This document shows positions 1 through 7,136 of a stretch of 8,122 nt of DNA, piece after piece. The DNA is from JASMHC01 sp042092935. Lineage in GTDB: Bacteria; Pseudomonadota; Alphaproteobacteria; Rhodobacterales; Rhodobacteraceae. The stretch's first letter is position 1. Each line of letters opens with the position of its first letter. Position numbers and translations under genes: made by a program. The notes under the pieces are model-generated. The model searched no databases and was not told the DNA's origin. It was given only the letters and a program-made list of their open reading frames with translations. The stretch is taken from positions 1 through 8,122 of the forward strand of contig JBELFK010000129.1 in the NCBI GenBank assembly GCA_042092935.1. Reading direction: 5' to 3'.

Positions 1-95
1 CCTCGGTCATGCGCAACGCTATGCGCCATCCGGTTGGATGGGATGATCCGGCGAAATCTTATCAAGCACTCTTTGACGGTTTGCTTGCGCGATGA
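1..95 (+). CDS. glgA: Glycogen synthase, C-terminal end (partial)
   Basis: Only the last 30 codons lie in the window (reading frame from base 3, stop TGA at 93-95). The visible tail ends in WDDPAKSYQALFDGLLAR. This fits the C-terminal helix of bacterial ADP-glucose glycogen synthases (GT5), where a Trp followed by a Tyr-x-x-Leu-Phe/Tyr pattern closes the protein. The call depends on that short match plus context: the stop overlaps the glgX start by ATGA, and glgA directly precedes glgX in many alphaproteobacterial glycogen operons. If correct, the enzyme extends alpha-1,4-glucan chains in the cytoplasm using ADP-glucose. No catalytic residue is visible, so another operon member such as glgC cannot be fully excluded, although the tail fits glgA better. 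Confidence 0.7.
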   Translation, partial: SVMRNAMRHPVGWDDPAKSYQALFDGLLAR

Positions 96-2191
96 CCAAC
101 CAGCTTGAAGCGGGCAGCCCCAACAAACTTGGCGCGCATTTCGACGGAGAAGGCACAAACTTCGCGCTGTTTTCGGACAATGCCGACAAGGTTGAGCTTT
201 GCCTCTTCTCGCAAAGCAATGGCAAAGAAATCTCTCGGTTGATATTGCCCGAGCGCAGCGGATCGGTTTGGCACGGGTATTTGCCCAAAGCTATGCCTGG
301 CACGCAGTACGGCTATCGTGTTTATGGCCCCTATTCCCCCGAACAGGGGCATCGGTTTAACCCGCGTAAGCTGCTGCTCGACCCATACGCGCGCCAATTC
401 AGCGGATCGTTTCATACCCACGACGCGCTGCTCGGATACGACGCAAAGGATCCCCGCGAAGATCTGTCCTTTAGCACTTTGGACAGCGCCCCATTTGTTC
501 CGAAATCCGTGGTCGTAGGGCCTGAGGCTTTGGTGCCCGCCGCAGAACGGCCCAATCGGTCTTTGGATGAAACGCTGATTTACGAGGCACACGTCAAGGG
601 CCTGACGAAAGAGCATATGGGCGTCGCGGAACACCTGCGCGGCACCTATGAAGGCTTGGCCTCGGACGCGATTATCGCGCATCTGCACAAGCTGGGCGCC
701 ACCTCGATTGAACTTCTGCCGGTGCAGTCGTTTGTTGATGACAGTTTTCTGCTCAAAAAGGGTTTACGAAACTATTGGGGCTACAATTCCATTGGTTTTT
801 TCGTGCCCGAACCACACTACCATGGCCCGGCAGGGCGCGAAGGATTTCGCGCGATGGTGCGCAAATTTCATGCGGCGGGAATCGAAGTCATTCTCGACGT
901 CGTCTACAACCACACCGCCGAGGGCGATCAGCGTGGCCCAACGCTCAGCTTTCGTGGGATCGATAACGCGTCGTACTATCGCCTCATCCACGGCCAGCCG
1001 CGGTATTACGCGAATGACACTGGCTGCGGTAACACGATCAACGCGTCCCACCCCTTTGTGCTGCGCATGATCCTCGATAGCCTGCGATACTGGGTCGAGG
1101 TCATGGGCGTCGACGGGTTCCGCTTTGACCTTGCCACTACCCTTGCCCGTGAGGACGACGGGTTTGACCAAAACGGGGGTTTTCTGGACGCTCTGCGTCA
1201 GGATCCCGTGCTTTCGAATGTTCGATTGATCGCCGAGCCTTGGGACATTGGTCCGGGCGGCTATCAGCTTGGCCATTTCCCACCCGAATTTCGCGAATGG
1301 AACGACCGGTTCCGCGATGCCAGCCGCCGATATTGGCGCGGCGACAATCATAGTGCGCAGGACTTGGCGGCCTGTTTGCTTGGATCGGCAACGCAGTTTG
1401 ACCGGGCAGGGCGGCGCGCTTGGTCGTCGCTGAACTTCATCACCTCGCATGACGGGTTCACGCTGGAAGACGTGACGCGATACAATCAGCGCCAGAACTT
1501 GCCAAACCTTGAAGACGGTCGTGATGGCCATCACGCAAACTTCAGCGACAACTGCGGCGTCGAGGGCGAGACGGACAATGCAGAAATCCTTGCAAAACGA
1601 ACCCGTCGCAAACGCAATTTGCTTGCCACGTTGTTCTTTTCGCAGGGCACACCGATGCTGTTGGCAGGAGACGAGATCGGCAATAGTCAGAACGGCAACA
1701 ACAACGCCTATTGTCAGGACAACAGTATTGGCTGGATCAATTGGGCGCAGACCGATGACACGCTCGTGGACTTTGTCGCGGGCCTGTCGGCGCTCAGGAA
1801 TGCCCACCCAAGTCTGCGGCAGTCACGCTTTTTGCATGGGGCCGCCCGTCAGATTGACGGTTTGCCGGACGTTGATTGGGTTGATCTTCAAGGCGCGCAT
1901 CTGGACTGGCGTGATCCCGGCCTCTCGTCCTTTGGGCTGATCCTGCGAGAGTCTGCGGAAAGCGCACCGATTGCGCCCTGTGATGATACAGTGTTTCTGG
2001 TCTTCCACCGCGATAGCGAGCGTCTTGACGTGACCTTACCAGAGACCCCCGCGACCCACCGCTGGGTGCTTGAACTGGACACCGCCTCAGATACACCGAC
2101 CGCGCGAAAACCCGTGCCGCCGTCTGGCCTGACGGTCGAGGATCACTCGATCCTGCTGCTGTCGCTTGAACCTGCGAGGGCTGTTGGATGA
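92..2191 (+). CDS. glgX: Glycogen debranching enzyme GlgX (GH13 isoamylase type)
   Basis: This 699-residue cytoplasmic enzyme hydrolyses alpha-1,6 branch linkages of glycogen, preferring the short stubs left by glycogen phosphorylase. An N-terminal CBM48-like beta-sandwich (about 10-150, with GTNFALFS at 21-28) precedes the GH13 barrel. Barrel motifs are complete: YWGYN (228-232), region I DVVYNH (269-274), region II GFRFDLA with nucleophile Asp346, region III AEPWD with acid/base Glu382, and region IV SHD with transition-state stabiliser Asp454. The C-terminal beta domain starts near 570. Length is close to the family norm (E. coli GlgX is about 657 residues). The ATG at 92 gives the expected short leader before the CBM48 domain and overlaps the previous stop by ATGA. 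There is no convincing Shine-Dalgarno (only a distant GACGG at 75-79), so translation probably depends on coupling to the upstream gene. TreX-type isoamylase is the closest alternative, but the operon favours GlgX. Confidence 0.96.
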   Translation: MTNQLEAGSPNKLGAHFDGEGTNFALFSDNADKVELCLFSQSNGKEISRLILPERSGSVWHGYLPKAMPGTQYGYRVYGPYSPEQGHRFNPRKLLLDPYARQFSGSFHTHDALLGYDAKDPREDLSFSTLDSAPFVPKSVVVGPEALVPAAERPNRSLDETLIYEAHVKGLTKEHMGVAEHLRGTYEGLASDAIIAHLHKLGATSIELLPVQSFVDDSFLLKKGLRNYWGYNSIGFFVPEPHYHGPAGREGFRAMVRKFHAAGIEVILDVVYNHTAEGDQRGPTLSFRGIDNASYYRLIHGQPRYYANDTGCGNTINASHPFVLRMILDSLRYWVEVMGVDGFRFDLATTLAREDDGFDQNGGFLDALRQDPVLSNVRLIAEPWDIGPGGYQLGHFPPEFREWNDRFRDASRRYWRGDNHSAQDLAACLLGSATQFDRAGRRAWSSLNFITSHDGFTLEDVTRYNQRQNLPNLEDGRDGHHANFSDNCGVEGETDNAEILAKRTRRKRNLLATLFFSQGTPMLLAGDEIGNSQNGNNNAYCQDNSIGWINWAQTDDTLVDFVAGLSALRNAHPSLRQSRFLHGAARQIDGLPDVDWVDLQGAHLDWRDPGLSSFGLILRESAESAPIAPCDDTVFLVFHRDSERLDVTLPETPATHRWVLELDTASDTPTARKPVPPSGLTVEDHSILLLSLEPARAVG
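2176..2180 (+). promoter_or_regulatory. Ribosome binding site of malQ
   Basis: GAGGG lies inside the last codons of glgX, 7 bases before the malQ ATG at 2188. It supports that start, which also overlaps the glgX stop in an ATGA junction, so malQ can be translated both by coupling and by direct initiation. Confidence 0.6.
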
Positions 2192-4194
2192 CCGACAATC
2201 CGCTTTACACGTTGGCCGAGGAAAAAGGCATTCTGCCGGTGTTTCATGACCTTGGCGGACAGGCGCATTGGACCGGTGACGACACGCGCCGTGCGCTGCT
2301 GCGGGCGATTGGCGTGGCGGCAGAGACGGAAGCCGAGGCACGCAAGTCGCTTGAGGCGCATTGGGCCGAGAAAGCACGCGAAATTGCGCCGCCCGAGTAT
2401 GTTGTGACCGCGGGTCAAGGTGCCGCCATTCCGGTCAAACGGGCATGTGATTGGATTTTGTTATCCGAAGATCAAACCGCCATCTGCGACGGACGCGCAG
2501 AGCATCATATTGATCTGCCGCCGCTTGAAGCAGGCGTCTATACAATGCGGGTGTCTTGCGGTGATCTGGTTCAGACCTGTCTGGTCCCCGCCGCCCCCGC
2601 GCAAGTGCCCACATTGCCGACGTGCATGGGGCAAGAGCGCGTTTGGGGCGTTACGGCAGCTCTCTATGGATTGCGCTCAAAGCGCAACCTCGGCATCGGC
2701 GACTATGCCGATCTGGGGGTGCTGGCAAAAACTTTGGGCGACGCAGGCGCGAGCTTTCTCGGCATCAATCCGGTGCACAACTGGGGCTGGGAAAGCCCGG
2801 CGATTGCCAGCCCGTATTCGCCTTCGCACCGTGGCTTCCTGAACACGATCCACATTGCCCCAGACGCCATTCCGGGGCTTGAAAATACCGCCGACGCGCA
2901 AGCCCTTGTCGCGCGTTTGCAATCGAAAATCGACCGTACAACGGCGCAAGTTGACTATGCCGGTCACGCGAAAAGGCAAGCGCCGCTGCTCAGGGAATTG
3001 TTTGCCCTGTTCAACGTGGCAGCCAGTGGACCCGCCAAAGAACGGCTTGCGACATTTACCCATTCGGGCGGTGAGGAATTGCGCAGTTTCGCGATATTCG
3101 AGGCCCTGTCCGAAACGCATGGCAGCAGTTGGCTTGACTGGCCCGCGCATCTGCAAGATCACACGACGATCCCAAGCGGTTCTTACAACCCGAATGCGCT
3201 TGCATTCCATATCTGGCTGCAATGGATCGCCTTTGAGCAGTTGCAAATGGTGACCTCGGCCAGTGCGATGCCGCTCGGGCTTTATCTCGATCTTGCGGTT
3301 GGGGCGCGACGTGACGGTGCCGAGGCCTGGATGGGACAGGAAAGCGTCGCCAAAGGTGTTGCACTTGGCGCACCGCCGGATCATCTCAGTCCCGAGGGGC
3401 AGAACTGGCAACTCACAGCCTTTGCGCATGGGCTTTCCAGCGCGAACCAATACCACGACTTCCGCAGCGTTCTGCGCCATGCGATGCAACCGGCAGGAGT
3501 GCTGCGCATCGATCACGTGCTTGGCCTGAATCGCAGTTTCTGGATACCCGACGATGGCAGCCCCGGTGCCTACATCCGACAGCCGTTCGAGACGTTGCTG
3601 GCGTTGACAGCCATCGAAGCGCAGAAAGCCAACTGCATCGTGGTCGGCGAAGACCTTGGGCTGGTGCCGGATGGGTTCCGCGAGACGTTGGCCCATCGCG
3701 GGCTCTATAGCTATTCGGTTCTGCAATACGAAAAAGACGGCAACGGCACGTTTCGCGATCCTGCGCAATTGCGACAACAAAGCCTTGCCTGTTTCGCGAC
3801 CCATGACACGCCGACCCTGCAAGGCTACTGCGCGGGGCGCGACATTGAGTGGTGGCAGAAGTTGGGGTGGATCGACCAACCCAAGGCGGACTGGCTAAGC
3901 GGTGAGCGCAAAGCCGAAGTCGCGGCCCTTGTGCCTGCCGGTGAAGCGTCGGATCAGGCCATACACGGGCGACTGGCGCAGTCGCCCGTCGCGATGGCGG
4001 CCGTGCAACTGGACGACGTTCTGGGCGAGGTTGAGGCGCAAAACCTGCCCGGCACCATTGATGAACACCCAAACTGGAGCCGCATCTACGACGTCGCTGT
4101 CGAAGATTTGGCCCAAACTCCGGCTCTTACCCATTTGACGGACCTCATGCGCGACGCTGGCCGCGCTGCCTGCAATTTCGAAGGGAACACCTGA
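2188..4194 (+). CDS. malQ: 4-alpha-glucanotransferase (amylomaltase, GH77)
   Basis: This 668-residue cytoplasmic enzyme moves alpha-1,4-glucan segments between maltooligosaccharides, releasing glucose and building longer chains. The GH77 signatures are intact: SPYSPSHRGFLN (209-219), LGAPPDHLSPEGQNW (393-407), RIDHVLGL with nucleophile Asp442, GEDLG with acid/base Glu488, and ATHDTPT with Asp540. The C-terminal NLPGTIDEHPNWSR (619-632) is also typical. The first 140 residues or so form an extension before the barrel, as in the long E. coli-type MalQ (about 694 residues) and unlike the short Thermus-type enzymes. It sits directly after glgX, whose products (maltotetraose-sized oligosaccharides) are natural substrates, and before pgm. 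This context implies recycling of glycogen breakdown products and not uptake of external maltose: no maltose transporter is in the window. Confidence 0.96.
   Translation: MTDNPLYTLAEEKGILPVFHDLGGQAHWTGDDTRRALLRAIGVAAETEAEARKSLEAHWAEKAREIAPPEYVVTAGQGAAIPVKRACDWILLSEDQTAICDGRAEHHIDLPPLEAGVYTMRVSCGDLVQTCLVPAAPAQVPTLPTCMGQERVWGVTAALYGLRSKRNLGIGDYADLGVLAKTLGDAGASFLGINPVHNWGWESPAIASPYSPSHRGFLNTIHIAPDAIPGLENTADAQALVARLQSKIDRTTAQVDYAGHAKRQAPLLRELFALFNVAASGPAKERLATFTHSGGEELRSFAIFEALSETHGSSWLDWPAHLQDHTTIPSGSYNPNALAFHIWLQWIAFEQLQMVTSASAMPLGLYLDLAVGARRDGAEAWMGQESVAKGVALGAPPDHLSPEGQNWQLTAFAHGLSSANQYHDFRSVLRHAMQPAGVLRIDHVLGLNRSFWIPDDGSPGAYIRQPFETLLALTAIEAQKANCIVVGEDLGLVPDGFRETLAHRGLYSYSVLQYEKDGNGTFRDPAQLRQQSLACFATHDTPTLQGYCAGRDIEWWQKLGWIDQPKADWLSGERKAEVAALVPAGEASDQAIHGRLAQSPVAMAAVQLDDVLGEVEAQNLPGTIDEHPNWSRIYDVAVEDLAQTPALTHLTDLMRDAGRAACNFEGNT
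4182..4186 (+). promoter_or_regulatory. Ribosome binding site of pgm
   Basis: AGGGA lies within the end of malQ, 9 bases before the pgm ATG at 4196. It fixes that start, which follows the malQ stop after a single base. Confidence 0.6.
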
Positions 4195-4195
4195 T

Positions 4196-5824
4196 ATGAC
4201 GATTAAAACAGTTCAAACGGCCCCCATTGACGGACAAAAACCCGGGACATCGGGTCTGCGAAAGAAAACCCGCGTTTTCATGGGCGAACATTACCTCGAG
4301 AATTTTGTTCAGGCGATCTTTGACGCGATCGGTGGTGCCAAGGACAAGCGCTTTGTTGTCGGTGGCGACGGGCGATATTTTAACGCTGAGGCGATCCAGA
4401 CCATTCTGCGCATGGCGGCGGCCAATGGGGCCAAACAATGCATCGTCGGGCAGGGTGGCTTGCTGTCAACGCCCGCGGCCTCGCATTTGATCCGAATGAA
4501 CAAAACCGACGGCGGGTTGATCCTGTCGGCCAGCCACAATCCGGGGGGCATCGACGAAGATTTCGGGCTGAAGTTCAACATCCCCAACGGCGGACCGGCC
4601 CCCGAGTCTGTTACAGATGCGATTATCGAAAACACTCAAAGCATCTCGCATTATTTGACGGTCGAAACAGACGACATTGATCTTGGCGCAATCGGAGACA
4701 CCCAGCTTGCAGGCATGTCCGTCACCGTCGTGGACCCAGTTGCGGACTACCAAGACCTGATGGCGACGTTGTTTGACTTCGACGCCATTCGCGCGCTTTT
4801 TGCATCGGGTTTCACAATGCGGTTTGATGCGATGCACGCAATCACCGGCCCCTATGCAACAGCTATATTAGAGGGCGCCTTGGGTGCGCCCAAAGGCACG
4901 GTGATGAACGCGATCCCTCAGGTGGACTTTGGCGGGGGCCATCCCGATCCGAACCCAACATGGGCGAAGGAACTAATGGACGCGCTGATGTCGGAGGATG
5001 GACCGGATTTTGGCGCGGCGTCTGACGGCGACGGAGATCGCAATATGGTGCTGGGCCGAAATGCCTATGTCTCGCCCTCGGATAGCCTCGCGGTTTTGAC
5101 GGCCAATGCGCATCTTGCGCCGGGCTATGCCAAAGGCCTCGCGGGGGTTGCCCGCTCTATGCCAACAAGCTGTGCCGTGGACCGCGTTGCAGAGGACATG
5201 GGCATCGAGTGCTTTGAAACGCCCACGGGCTGGAAGTTCTTTGGCAACCTGCTGGATTCAGGGCGCGCAACGCTTTGCGGCGAGGAAAGTTTTGGCACCG
5301 GCTCGGATCACGTCCGCGAAAAGGATGGCCTTTGGGCGGTTTTGCTTTGGCTGAATATCCTTGCGGTGAAGAAAACTTCGGTCGCGGATTTGTTGCAGGA
5401 CCATTGGCAACGCTTCGGTCGCAACTACTACTCCCGCCATGATTTCGAAGCCTTGCCGATTTCCGACGCCGAGGCGCTGATGGCGAGGATCAAAGATCAA
5501 CTGGCCGATTTGCCGAGCAAAAGCATCGCGGGATTGACGGTGACCGCCGCAGATAATTTCAGCTATGATGATCCAATTGATCGCTCGGTCAGCCTCAATC
5601 AAGGTTTGCGCATTCGGTTTGAAGGAGGCGCACGGGCGATTTTCCGTCTGTCTGGGACGGGCACCGAAGGGGCGACGTTGCGGCTCTATGTCGAGCACCT
5701 CGAGACGGATTCAAGTAAGCTGAATCAAGACGCCCAGGTGGCGCTTTCCGGGGTCATCGCGGCTGCACATGCGCTGTCGGGTATAGAAAGCCTTGGGCGC
5801 GAAAAACCGGATGTCATCACGTAA
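4196..5824 (+). CDS. pgm: Alpha-D-glucose phosphate-specific phosphoglucomutase
   Basis: This 542-residue cytoplasmic phosphohexomutase interconverts glucose-1-phosphate and glucose-6-phosphate through a phosphoserine enzyme. All four alpha-D-phosphohexomutase domains are present. The N-terminal GTSGLRKK (17-24) and the active-site loop SASHNPGG (111-118, phosphorylated Ser113) mark domain 1. The Mg-binding loop DGDGDR is at 277-282, the sugar-specificity region PTGWKFFGN at 343-351 with GEESFG at 362-367, and the phosphate-binding loop SGTGTEG at 486-492 in domain 4. Length and the GWKFFGNL motif match the glucose-specific Pgm family and not the phosphomannomutase or GlmM branches. It is the last gene of the glycogen operon, one base after malQ. 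There it links phosphorylase-derived glucose-1-P to glycolysis, and in the reverse direction supplies glucose-1-P for ADP-glucose synthesis. Confidence 0.97.
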   Translation: MTIKTVQTAPIDGQKPGTSGLRKKTRVFMGEHYLENFVQAIFDAIGGAKDKRFVVGGDGRYFNAEAIQTILRMAAANGAKQCIVGQGGLLSTPAASHLIRMNKTDGGLILSASHNPGGIDEDFGLKFNIPNGGPAPESVTDAIIENTQSISHYLTVETDDIDLGAIGDTQLAGMSVTVVDPVADYQDLMATLFDFDAIRALFASGFTMRFDAMHAITGPYATAILEGALGAPKGTVMNAIPQVDFGGGHPDPNPTWAKELMDALMSEDGPDFGAASDGDGDRNMVLGRNAYVSPSDSLAVLTANAHLAPGYAKGLAGVARSMPTSCAVDRVAEDMGIECFETPTGWKFFGNLLDSGRATLCGEESFGTGSDHVREKDGLWAVLLWLNILAVKKTSVADLLQDHWQRFGRNYYSRHDFEALPISDAEALMARIKDQLADLPSKSIAGLTVTAADNFSYDDPIDRSVSLNQGLRIRFEGGARAIFRLSGTGTEGATLRLYVEHLETDSSKLNQDAQVALSGVIAAAHALSGIESLGREKPDVIT

Positions 5825-5849
5825 ATAGCGATCCGTAAATCAGCGAATG

Positions 5850-5865
5850 CGCCGCGCTAGCGGCG
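5850..5865. repeat. Small GC-rich inverted repeat after pgm
   Basis: CGCCGC (5850-5855) and GCGGCG (5860-5865) can pair as a 6-bp stem with a GCTA loop, 25 bases after the pgm stop. No U-run follows on the plus strand, so it is not a classical terminator. It could stabilise the 3' end of the glycogen mRNA, or be a chance pairing in GC-rich DNA. Confidence 0.35.
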
Positions 5866-5867
5866 GC

Positions 5868-5906
5868 AAATAGAAAGCAAGCCCCAGATTGTTTCTGGGG
5901 CTTGCT
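5868..5906 (-). terminator. Rho-independent terminator of the minus-strand operon, possibly bidirectional
   Basis: A perfect 13-bp stem (5876-5888 pairing with 5894-5906, AGCAAGCCCCAGA with its complement) encloses a 5-base loop. Read on the minus strand it lies 17 bases past the stop of the DsbA-family gene and is followed by TTCTATTTG (5875-5867), a U-rich tail. On the plus strand the same hairpin is followed by GACTTCAAAGG with no U-run. It may therefore end the glycogen transcript less efficiently or act only as a block. No other strong terminator exists between the two convergent operons. Confidence 0.8.
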
Positions 5907-5923
5907 GACTTCAAAGGCCGCGT

Positions 5924-6655
5924 TTACTGGTTCGACTCGCGGGTTTCTTCAACAAGATCCAACAATTCGCCGACCCCAACCAGTCCGGGGACAAGGTTTT
6001 CGCCGATTACAAACGACGGGGTGCCGCTGAAGCCAAGGGCTTGTGTCAGACGCATCGTGGTTTCGATATGTTCGTCAACCTCGGGCGCATCCATGTCGGC
6101 CTTCAACTGATCGATATCAAGCCCGATTTCCCGCGCGATCCGCAGCACGCTGGCTTCCTCGGCACGACCGTTCATGCCCATCATGGCCCAGTGGAACTCT
6201 TCGTATTTGCCCTGATTGCGAGACGCCAATGCCGCGCGGGCGGCGAAAACCGACCCCTCGCCGAGGATCGGCCATTCGCGATACACAAGACGGACATTTG
6301 GATCCAACTCGAGCAATTCCTGCACAACCGGCATCGCGCGGCGGCAATAGGGGCAGTTGTAATCGAAAAATTCGACAACGGTGACGTCGCCGTCAGGATT
6401 GCCCAGAACCGGCGCATTCGGATCGTTTTCAATCAGATCGCGCTGGTCCGTCAGGATGTTGACCTGAGCCTGTGCCTGCGCCTCGGCGTCTTGCAGGCGC
6501 AGAATTTCGACAGCTTCGAGAACGATCTGAGGGTTCTCACGGATCGCCTCAAGGACCAATTCCTTTATCCGCGCCTCACTTATATCGTCGGCAAAGCTGG
6601 CCATCGGGGTCATCCCAACGATCAACGCCGTGACGATTGACTTTAGTATCTTCAT
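5924..6655 (-). CDS. Exported DsbA-family thiol-disulfide oxidoreductase, ScsC/Com1-like
   Basis: This 243-residue protein is predicted to be periplasmic. Residues 1-22 form a signal peptide (Lys-containing start, hydrophobic core, ending SFA before DD). A charged helical segment (about 24-75, rich in Glu, Ala and Gln) precedes the thioredoxin fold. The fold carries the redox motif CPYC (101-104) in FFDYNCPYC and the cis-proline loop GTPSF (211-215). The N-terminal helical extension plus a DsbA core is the layout of ScsC (suppressor of copper sensitivity) and Com1 proteins, where the extension can mediate oligomerisation. Whether it oxidises, isomerises or reduces disulfides cannot be read from the sequence. 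The ATG at 6655 follows the cytochrome stop by 10 bases and has a GAGGA Shine-Dalgarno (6663-6667) 7 bases upstream that overlaps that stop. It ends the operon, before a terminator. No DsbB or ScsB partner is in the window. Confidence 0.9.
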   Translation of the reverse strand: MKILKSIVTALIVGMTPMASFADDISEARIKELVLEAIRENPQIVLEAVEILRLQDAEAQAQAQVNILTDQRDLIENDPNAPVLGNPDGDVTVVEFFDYNCPYCRRAMPVVQELLELDPNVRLVYREWPILGEGSVFAARAALASRNQGKYEEFHWAMMGMNGRAEEASVLRIAREIGLDIDQLKADMDAPEVDEHIETTMRLTQALGFSGTPSFVIGENLVPGLVGVGELLDLVEETRESNQ

Positions 6656-6662
6656 ATTCCTG

Positions 6663-6667
6663 TCCTC
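6663..6667 (-). promoter_or_regulatory. Ribosome binding site of the DsbA-family gene
   Basis: Minus-strand GAGGA shares bases with the TGA stop of the cytochrome gene and sits 7 bases before the ATG at 6655. It decides the start and suggests coupled translation. Confidence 0.65.
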
Positions 6668-7136
6668 ACTGTTGTTCTGATTTTGTCCGTTCGGCCTGAA
6701 CGACGCGTTCTTTTTCGGGCCATGTGGACTTTATGAATGTTAGAATGTTGTTGATGTCTTCGTCGGTCAAAATGCCCTCAAAGCTGGGCATACCGCTTGC
6801 AAACTCAATGCCGAGTTGCTCCATGACGACTGCACCGCCAAGTTTGGTGTAGTCGAACAAGGCGCTGTCGCTGTGATGCCATGTGTGGCCGCTGCTGTCA
6901 TGCGGCGGGGCTGGCAGCATTCCGTCTTCATTCTGTGAGCGCCAGTCTGGCTGCCCTTCAAGGTTCGCACCATGGCAGGACGCACAGTTTTGCGCATAGA
7001 GCGCTTGGCCCGCTTCGACAGCGACAGGGTCAAACAATAGGGTCGCCTCGGGCGCTTCTCTGTTTGACAAGAAGTAGGCGCCGCCGGCGATTGCAGCGAT
7101 CAGAACACCAATTCCAAGAAGTAATCTCGTCATCAT
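6666..7136 (-). CDS. Membrane-anchored or secreted monohaem c-type cytochrome
   Basis: This 156-residue class I-like cytochrome c faces the periplasm. An N-terminal hydrophobic stretch (about 4-23, LLLGIGVLIAAIAGGAYFL) acts as signal anchor or signal peptide. The single haem-binding motif CASCH is at 51-55, and Met116 in ASGMPSF is the likely distal haem ligand. The C-terminal helix (DEDINNILTFIKSTW, 125-139) is typical of the fold. Between them lies a His-rich loop, PPHDSSGHTWHHSD (77-90). The start is taken at 7136, where ATGA overlaps the multicopper oxidase stop. The adjacent in-frame ATG at 7133 is equally possible and better spaced (7 bases) from a weak GGAAA at 7141-7145. The frame stays open upstream to an ATG at 7202, but that would add 22 non-signal residues and overlap the oxidase end by 70 bases. 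The electron partner is unknown; the neighbouring oxidase is a candidate. Confidence 0.9.
   Translation of the reverse strand: MMTRLLLGIGVLIAAIAGGAYFLSNREAPEATLLFDPVAVEAGQALYAQNCASCHGANLEGQPDWRSQNEDGMLPAPPHDSSGHTWHHSDSALFDYTKLGGAVVMEQLGIEFASGMPSFEGILTDEDINNILTFIKSTWPEKERVVQAERTKSEQQ

Noticed and set aside
764..1807. Long open frame of 347 codons on the minus strand within glgX
   Set aside because: It lies wholly opposite a gene with complete GH13 motifs. The translation has no recognisable domain and looks like the complement of biased codon usage in GC-rich DNA.
2677..3879. Open frame of 400 codons on the minus strand within malQ
   Set aside because: Antisense to the conserved GH77 core. 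Its composition (many Arg, Val, Gln) and lack of motifs mark it as a shadow frame.
5824..5923. Possible small gene or RNA gene in the intergenic region
   Set aside because: Only about 100 bases, largely occupied by two hairpins. No start codon with a ribosome binding site, no promoter-like pair and no known RNA fold was recognised.
6041..6640. Open frame of 199 codons on the plus strand opposite the DsbA-family gene
   Set aside because: No domain or ribosome binding site, and fully antisense to a gene with signal peptide, CPYC and cis-Pro motifs.
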